From Candidatus Latescibacterota bacterium (lineage in GTDB: Bacteria > Krumholzibacteriota > Krumholzibacteriia > WVZY01 > JAKEHA01), in assembly GCA_022615275.1 (NCBI GenBank), contig JAKEHA010000177.1, forward strand, positions 1-22,529: 22,529 nucleotides of DNA. Direction: 5' to 3'. The notes under the pieces were generated by a model, which was given only the letters and a program-made list of their open reading frames with translations, was not told where the DNA came from and made no database searches. Numbering within the stretch: the first letter of the stretch is position 1; the number at the start of each line of letters is the position of its first letter. Positions 21,504 through 22,529 of the stretch are shown here, in pieces. The position numbers and the translations under genes were made by a program.

Positions 21504-21800
21504 GGCATCTATACCTCGCTTTGCAGGGTGCAATCGGTCTCGATTCTCCAAGCCGGCCACGGGGTAGCACGAAAACGCGATGGGAAACGCGTCACGCTCC
21601 CGCGCCCGCCACGGTGATCACGCAAGCCGAGTGCCATGGTGCCGGCGAGCGCATCAGTAGGTCCGTTACTCAATTATCCCCTCGCTCAGTCAGCGTCAGC
21701 CGACGCGATCAATACCGCTCTCGACGCGAGAAGAACGCGCTGCGCTGCCGGTTCGGGCTCGCGAGGGACGGCTGTGGGCCGCCCCGGTGAATTTATCGAC
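21504..21800. other. Gene-free region between divergent genes
   Basis: About 300 bases lie between the minus-strand lipoprotein and the AT-rich promoter of the DUF2975 gene. Short arginine-rich frames here look like chance openings. I find no convincing minus-strand promoter for the lipoprotein, no RNA gene and no repeat. The GC content falls sharply only near the right-hand end. Confidence 0.5.
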
Positions 21801-21862
21801 TACCAATATTTAGCTTGACGATAATCGATATATGATGTATTGGTATTCGATATACCAGGAGG
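21801..21862 (+). promoter_or_regulatory. AT-rich promoter and palindromic operator of the DUF2975-HTH operon
   Basis: TACCAATA (21801-21808) is the exact reverse complement of TATTGGTA (21838-21845). Overlapping the second arm is a second palindrome, TGGTAT (21841-21846) with ATACCA (21852-21857), which ends against the ribosome site AGGAGG (21857-21862). Between them lie TTGACG (21815-21820) and a possible -10 TATGAT (21831-21836) or TATTGG (21838-21843). TCGATATA also occurs twice. The arrangement fits repression by a dimeric HTH protein, plausibly the one encoded at 22401. Confidence 0.55.
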
Positions 21863-21871
21863 TAACGAGCC

Positions 21872-22399
21872 ATGTCAACGCCCACCTCGCCATCCGCCGC
21901 GCTGCCGATCGCCCACGTCGTGCTGCGCATTCTCATCATCGTGAACTGGGTCTCCGGCGCCGCGATCCTCGCGCTGCTGCTTGTCCTGCCCCACCGGGAG
22001 TGGATCATGAGCTCGCTCGAGCTTTCGCCTTCGGCCGAGGCGGAGCGGGTGATCATGGGCCTGCGCGCGGTCGCTGTCATCGGCATCGCCTCGGTCCCGC
22101 TCTACTACGCCATCCTCAAGAGGATGCTCGCCATCGTCGAGACGGTTCGCGCGGGCGATCCGTTCGTGGCCGCGAACGCGCTCCGCCTGCGCGGGATCGC
22201 GTGGGCGCTGTTCGCGCTGCAGTTGGTCAGCTTCGTCGTGGGCGCGATCGACAAAGCCATTTCGACCCCGGGGCATCCGGTCGACCTCGATGCCGGCTTT
22301 TCACTCAACGGTTGGCTCGCCGTGCTCCTCACGTTCGTGCTGGCTCAGGTGTTCGCACACGGCACGCGCATGCGCGACGACCTGGAAGGGACGGTGTGA
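21872..22399 (+). CDS. DUF2975-family four-helix membrane protein
   Basis: A 175-residue inner-membrane protein. Helices are predicted near residues 14-38 (VVLRILIIVNWVSGAAILALLLV), 65-85 (LRAVAVIGIASVPLYYAIL), 111-130 (IAWALFALQLVSFVVGAI) and 147-165 (WLAVLLTFVLAQVFAHG). Between helices two and three is the family phrase VRAGDPFVAANALRLRGIAW. AGGAGG lies nine bases before the ATG. DUF2975 proteins commonly sit beside a small Xre/YozG-type HTH protein, as here; their biochemical role is not established. One base separates its stop from the next start. Confidence 0.88.
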   Translation: MSTPTSPSAALPIAHVVLRILIIVNWVSGAAILALLLVLPHREWIMSSLELSPSAEAERVIMGLRAVAVIGIASVPLYYAILKRMLAIVETVRAGDPFVAANALRLRGIAWALFALQLVSFVVGAIDKAISTPGHPVDLDAGFSLNGWLAVLLTFVLAQVFAHGTRMRDDLEGTV

Positions 22400-22400
22400 C

Positions 22401-22529
22401 GTGGCGATCGTCGTCAAGCTCGACGACCTGCTGCACGATCGGCGCATGACGCTGACCGAGCTCGCGGATCGGATCGGAATGGCGCTGGCCAACCTCTCCA
22501 TCCTCAAGACCGGCAAGGCGCGCGCGATC
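22401..22529 (+). CDS. YozG-like Cro/C1-family HTH transcriptional regulator, 3' end cut by window
   Basis: The first 43 codons of a small DNA-binding protein, starting at the GTG at 22401. The visible sequence has VKLDDLLHDRRMTLTELADR followed by IGMALANLSILKTGKARAI, which covers the helix-turn-helix core of the Xre/Cro family and closely matches the YozG-type subgroup (complete members are about 70 residues). A purine-rich GGAAGGGA lies upstream inside the previous gene. It probably regulates its own operon through the palindromes at 21801-21857. The C-terminus is outside the window. Confidence 0.88.
   Translation, partial: MAIVVKLDDLLHDRRMTLTELADRIGMALANLSILKTGKARAI

Noticed and set aside
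1..22529. CRISPR array, insertion sequence, toxin-antitoxin or phage-defence genes
   Set aside because: No regularly spaced repeats, transposase motifs or defence domains were found. The only HTH-membrane protein pair (21872-22529) matches the DUF2975/YozG arrangement rather than a toxin-antitoxin pair.

Overview
This is a GC-rich chromosomal window (two tRNA genes, no mobile elements) from a Gram-negative-type bacterium. Several features point to an uncultured FCB-superphylum lineage such as Candidatus Eisenbacteria/Krumholzibacteria: a C25 (gingipain-type) peptidase with a FlgD-like C-terminal domain, secreted proteins with dockerin-like repeats, and a family of small exported proteins with one shared C-terminal tag. 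That placement is inferred from gene content only.

Layout. (1) 1-3403, plus strand: the 3' part of a membrane-anchored RsbU-type phosphatase, then ruvX and mltG, then a small two-helix membrane protein whose promoter appears to make a leaderless mRNA. (2) 3448-3523: tRNA-Val(TAC), followed by a G-quadruplex motif and a strong promoter. (3) 3816-8176: a block of six small exported proteins. A dockerin-like protein comes first, followed by four proteins that all end in TWGGVKAL[YF]R, and then a second dockerin-like protein, paralogous to the first, on the opposite strand. A strong terminator sits between the converging ends. (4) 8413-12603: a very large secreted C25-family cysteine peptidase with a C-terminal FlgD-like domain. 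(5) 12694-20776: a tightly coupled seven-gene operon, murQ - sugar ABC binding lipoprotein - two permeases - anmK - SpoIID-like lytic transglycosylase - nagZ. (6) 20876-20952: tRNA-Asp(GTC) with its own promoter and a following hairpin. (7) 21087-21503, minus strand: a small lipoprotein. (8) 21872-22529: a DUF2975 membrane protein and the start of its partner HTH (YozG-like) regulator, behind an AT-rich promoter with a palindromic operator candidate.

How the genes work together. The seven-gene operon reads as a nearly complete pathway for anhydro-muropeptide sugars. A SpoIID-type enzyme cleaves bare glycan strands outside the cytoplasm, and an ABC importer takes up the sugar. NagZ splits GlcNAc from anhydroMurNAc, AnmK makes MurNAc-6-phosphate, and MurQ makes GlcNAc-6-phosphate plus lactate. 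Only the ATPase and an AmpD-type amidase are missing from the window. The secreted-protein block looks like a surface or extracellular system built around a short C-terminal tag that I do not recognise as a named sorting signal. The adjacent C25 protease is a candidate processing enzyme, but that link is only a hypothesis.
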